NCBI GenBank assembly: GCA_021796055.1 | Contig: JAJYOS010000317.1 | Span: forward strand, 1 to 7,303 | DNA length: 7,303 bases | Direction: 5' to 3' | Source: Bacteroidota bacterium | GTDB lineage: Bacteria > Bacteroidota > Kryptoniia > Kryptoniales > JAKASW01 | Shown: piece by piece, positions 5,327 to 7,303 of the stretch | Numbering within the stretch: the first letter of the stretch is position 1 | Layout of the letters: every line of letters begins with the position of its first letter | The notes under the pieces: model-generated | What the model was told of the DNA's origin: nothing | Seen by the model: the letters and a program-made list of their open reading frames with translations, nothing else | The model's database searches: none | Made by a program: the position numbers and the translations under genes

Positions 5327-6049
5327 TCACCTGCCGAGCACTTCTTTCATTACCCCCGCGAAATCCCGAAGCGCCTGCCCGCAGCCCCCGTTGAAACTCG
5401 AACCGTGCATTATGGCAAGCGTCTTCGGCTTGAGTCCGGCAAGCATACTCAGCTGGCTTTCCGTGTTCGAAGTGTAAGGCAAATAATCCCTGAACGGACC
5501 GGACTGTGTCGTCACCAGGTTCTCGCGCGCGCCTCCGACCACGTCGGATGAAACCAGAGGCGCGACGTTTCCATTTTGATGAAGTACGTCGGAGCAATAG
5601 AGCGTCCCGTCGGTCTCCTCGAACAGCAAACCTGCATCCCAGCCGTGCGGCAGGTGAGGTGTGGAAAGAAACCGGAACCGATGTTTCCCCGTGTCGAGAG
5701 TCTCTCCATCCTTCATGCCTCTGGCCTTTCTCGCGGCGAAGTCCGTCATGTTCACTCTCGCGCCGACGAAACTACAGAACGGCTCGGCGGACGGAGATAT
5801 CTGCAGCCAATCGTTCAGCGAGCCGCATTCATCCGGTTCGAAATGGCTGAACCCCATCCACCGGAGGGAGTCGACGTCAATCAGACTCGCCACCGCTTCC
5901 CGCACTTCGGCGAAGAGGTATCTGTGGCCGGTGTGCCAGAGAAGAGGTTCTTCATCCCTGACGAGGAACTGGTTCATCTGTATATTATTTTCAGCGAGGA
6001 ACGTCGATATCCGGAAAACGTCGGGAGCGATTTCCGTTACCGTCGTCAC
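5327..6049 (-). CDS. Metallo-beta-lactamase-fold protein, oxygen-binding di-iron (flavodiiron-like) type, stand-alone domain
   Basis: A 240-residue cytoplasmic protein made only of the MBL domain. [19 protein letters not shown] (28-46) is the first strand pair, and [15 protein letters not shown] (66-80) carries the metal motif as H69-x-E71-x-D73. [11 protein letters not shown] (130-140) supplies H132 or H135, SDVLH (153-157) supplies D154, and IMHGSSF (213-219) supplies H215. The H-x-E-x-D pattern is that of flavodiiron oxygen/NO reductases, not the H-x-H-x-D-H of hydrolases. Here E74 stands where the usual final His would be. There is no C-terminal flavodoxin domain, so electrons, if used, must come from a partner protein. 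The start is GTG overlapping the lipoprotein's TGA (GTGA), with AAAGG 9 bases ahead. An oxygen/NO-reducing or sensing role is inference from the family. Confidence 0.85.
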   Translation of the reverse strand: MTTVTEIAPDVFRISTFLAENNIQMNQFLVRDEEPLLWHTGHRYLFAEVREAVASLIDVDSLRWMGFSHFEPDECGSLNDWLQISPSAEPFCSFVGARVNMTDFAARKARGMKDGETLDTGKHRFRFLSTPHLPHGWDAGLLFEETDGTLYCSDVLHQNGNVAPLVSSDVVGGARENLVTTQSGPFRDYLPYTSNTESQLSMLAGLKPKTLAIMHGSSFNGGCGQALRDFAGVMKEVLGR

Positions 6050-6837
6050 CTCAGGATGCCTTTCAAAATCATCGGGGCAAGCGACTGTATGCTGGTCCCG
6101 GACTCTTTCTGGATTATGAGGGGCTTCCGTCCCGTGTCAGACATGAGGCCGTACACGGTGGCGTAGCCGGGCAGCTCTCCGCTAAAGGGTACTCCCCAAC
6201 CCTTTCCGTTTACTATACCATAAGCCATCGTGATTGTGCTGCTGGTATAGCCGGTATAATCCTGCCGCTCGATATCGGACGGACCTTTGGCAAACCAATA
6301 CACCGTCACGTACTGCAAGACTCCGTTTATAGAGCCCACAGATTGAATCACGCGGCAATCGGTGAAAGTTCCGAATGGGACGGTGACCGTGGTCGTATCG
6401 AGGATAGTCTCCTCATCGGTCAGGACATAGTCTGTCCCCTGATATGAGAACGTTGTCTGCGTCGTGTATGGCGTTCCCTCAAGCATTGTATCGGGCTTGG
6501 ATGCAAGCGCCGAGTCAAACAGGACAACGGCCCCGCCGTACTGTCCGAACCCCGAAAAACCGTTCGGTCCATAGAGATTCTCATAGCCACTGTTGTCAAG
6601 GATAACTGTATAATTTTTGCCGCTTATCGTCGTATCCTTGTAGAATTCTTGCCAGGAGCTGTCGGACCAGACTTTGTAGTAGTTTGAGTCAAGCCCCGCG
6701 CCATAGCCGTTGAGTGAGAGCGGAAGCCCGGGATGCGGGATCTGCGGCGCTTGCGGAGACGTGGGAGTTGACGTCTGGCTGCAGGAGTAGAAGGCAATCG
6801 ACATCAAGACAAAGCTAATACCCGCTAAAGATCTCAT
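6046..6837 (-). CDS. Lipoprotein of unknown function with a conserved beta-rich domain
   Basis: A 263-residue protein. Residues 1-18 form a lipoprotein signal ([18 protein letters not shown]) ending at Cys19 (F-Y-S-C), followed by a Ser/Thr/Pro-rich linker ([18 protein letters not shown]). Residues about 45-240 are beta-rich. The stretch [14 protein letters not shown], then [18 protein letters not shown], resembles a common pattern in envelope proteins of this group (V-P-x-G-T-F ... W-Y-A-x-G-x-G-x-V). No catalytic motif was recognised. The frame is open back to 6939, but the extra 34 codons lie across the promoter, so the ATG at 6837 that begins the signal peptide was chosen. Its ribosome site is weak (GAGGG, 12 bases away). 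It is followed directly by the MBL gene in one operon. Attachment to a membrane is well supported; the role is not. Confidence 0.85.
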   Translation of the reverse strand: MRSLAGISFVLMSIAFYSCSQTSTPTSPQAPQIPHPGLPLSLNGYGAGLDSNYYKVWSDSSWQEFYKDTTISGKNYTVILDNSGYENLYGPNGFSGFGQYGGAVVLFDSALASKPDTMLEGTPYTTQTTFSYQGTDYVLTDEETILDTTTVTVPFGTFTDCRVIQSVGSINGVLQYVTVYWFAKGPSDIERQDYTGYTSSTITMAYGIVNGKGWGVPFSGELPGYATVYGLMSDTGRKPLIIQKESGTSIQSLAPMILKGILR

Positions 6838-6903
6838 ATCGTTTTTCAACCCTCGTTTTGTTGTGCTTGTTCCTGAACTCGGGCTAATATCATTGCGCAG
6901 TAA

Positions 6904-6914
6904 ATGCTCAGCAT
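6904..6914. repeat. 11-bp palindrome at the start of the lipoprotein leader
   Basis: ATGCTGAGCAT on the minus strand is symmetrical around its central G. It begins about five bases after the predicted transcription start, a usual place for a repressor site. It could also fold only weakly as RNA. Function is inference. Confidence 0.35.
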
Positions 6915-6924
6915 AGCCTTTAAT

Positions 6925-6953
6925 ATTGTAGCCATGCACGCCGCATTAGTCAA
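6925..6953 (-). promoter_or_regulatory. Sigma-70 promoter of the lipoprotein/MBL operon
   Basis: On the minus strand TTGACT (6953-6948), a 17-base spacer and TACAAT (6930-6925) give five of six consensus matches in each element. Transcription should begin near 6918, leaving a leader of about 80 bases before the lipoprotein ATG at 6837. Confidence 0.7.
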
Positions 6954-7155
6954 TCCACCAAAGATGACCGGTAGACACGAAATTTCGCCGGGCGGACGCC
7001 TCGACATCGTCGTGGAGGCCATTTTCCGTACAAAGGAAGTTGAAGATGAAGGTTGTTCCCCCGTGAGGCCCGATAAATCCGGGCATCTGGAAATCTGATG
7101 CCGCCGATACCAGGAATCCAATTTCCGATGGATACCGGGCGGCAGCGGAACTCAT
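6946..7155 (-). CDS. Unrecognised 69-residue open reading frame, doubtful
   Basis: An ATG three bases after the XRE stop opens a frame of 69 residues (MSSAAARYPSEIGFLVSAAS..., ending GHLWWID). It has no signal peptide, membrane helix or family motif that I recognise. GAGG lies 11 bases before the ATG, which is far. Its last codons overlap the -35 of the lipoprotein promoter. A second frame (6950-7162) overlaps nearly all of it and is equally unsupported. It could be a short gene co-transcribed with the XRE gene or non-coding sequence. Confidence 0.22.
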   Translation of the reverse strand: MSSAAARYPSEIGFLVSAASDFQMPGFIGPHGGTTFIFNFLCTENGLHDDVEASARRNFVSTGHLWWID

Positions 7156-7158
7156 GCT

Positions 7159-7303
7159 TCAATAAACCTCAGGCGGCGCGCCATTCGGGTCGTCATTTAT
7201 GGTTAGTATCAACTTTCTCGTTAGTCGGAATAACCTCGCGACCTTGGCTAACGTCTCGACCGGAGGGAATGAGCTTACGCTTTTACCCGCGTCAAAGTGT
7301 TTC
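7159..7303 (-). CDS. XRE-family helix-turn-helix protein, C-terminal end only
   Basis: Only the last 47 residues before a TGA at 7161-7159 lie inside the window; the rest is beyond the right edge. The stretch KHFDAGKSVSSFPPVETLAKVARLFRLTRKLILT matches the end of the XRE domain, where family members read like G-K-S-x-P-x-V-E-T-L-A-K-(V/I)-A-(R/K)-L-F-G-V. Two things are odd. There are extra residues (SSF) before PPVETL, and the usual G-V-S-x-D-Y-L ending is replaced by RLTRKLILTI. The tail NDDPNGAPPEVY is short. The gene may therefore be diverged or partly decayed. Its targets are unknown. Confidence 0.55.
   Translation of the reverse strand, partial: KHFDAGKSVSSFPPVETLAKVARLFRLTRKLILTINDDPNGAPPEVY

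Larger units (their letters stand above)
6838..7158. other. 321-base stretch without a convincing gene
   Basis: This gap between the lipoprotein start and the XRE fragment holds the lipoprotein promoter, an 11-bp palindrome in its leader, and overlapping short open frames on both strands, none of which resembles a family I know. The frame at 6946-7155 is listed separately as the least unlikely. Confidence 0.5.

Noticed and set aside
5122..5394. 90-residue open frame on the plus strand across the C/MBL gap
   Set aside because: No ribosome site and no recognisable motif; it runs antisense into the well-supported MBL gene and its composition is irregular.
6838..6939. 34-codon N-terminal extension of the lipoprotein
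   Set aside because: It would start inside the spacer of a strong promoter, and it hides the lipoprotein signal peptide that begins at 6837.
1..7303. CRISPR array, rRNA, insertion sequence or prophage
   Set aside because: No regularly spaced repeats, conserved rRNA or tRNA strings, transposase motifs or phage structural genes were seen on either strand.

Overview
The window reads as part of a bacterial chromosome with an outer membrane. It carries a TonB-dependent receptor with a carboxypeptidase-like N-terminal domain, a signal-peptide TPR protein and a lipoprotein. That mix fits the Bacteroidota/Ignavibacteriota (FCB) side of the tree, but no marker gene fixes the lineage. Two clear promoters are of ordinary sigma-70 type (TTGACA-17-TATTTT and TTGACT-17-TACAAT), which argues against a classical Bacteroides-type promoter system. 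The genomic background is GC-rich; a central block is visibly more AT-rich.

Left block, 1-3290, all minus strand. Reading in the direction of transcription: a strong promoter, a 17-bp inverted repeat, a six-helix membrane protein and a small winged-helix regulator overlapping it by ATGA. After a 63-base gap holding a second copy of the inverted repeat come a secreted TPR protein and, 12 bases later, a TonB-dependent receptor that runs off the left edge. The shared CTTTG-N5-CAAAG repeat, about 30 bases before the first start codon of each pair, suggests that the winged-helix protein controls both its own operon and the TPR/receptor operon.

Central block, about 3300-5110: a compact Type II restriction-modification system. 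A beta-class (SPPY) DNA methyltransferase on the plus strand converges on a ScaI-family restriction endonuclease on the minus strand; their stop codons overlap. The endonuclease is translationally coupled (TTGA) to a 72-residue controller (C) protein. Twin C-box operators lie just upstream of the controller gene, and a C-box-like half-site lies at the start of the methyltransferase transcription unit. This is the layout of a self-timed system: C switches on C and R, and may switch down M. The lower GC content suggests the block was acquired horizontally between two older minus-strand blocks. No mobility gene or clear target duplication is visible.

Right block, 5327-7303, all minus strand: a well-formed promoter drives a lipoprotein of unknown function, overlapped (GTGA) by a metallo-beta-lactamase-fold protein of the oxygen-binding di-iron type. 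Upstream are an unsupported small ORF and the C-terminal end of an XRE-type helix-turn-helix protein cut by the window edge. The 272 bases between the controller gene and the MBL gene hold the C-boxes and several inverted repeats but no convincing gene.

The most interesting items for follow-up are the repeated operator linking the membrane protein/winged-helix pair to the TPR/TonB receptor pair, the C-box-like site in front of the methyltransferase, and the unusual metal-ligand pattern of the MBL protein.
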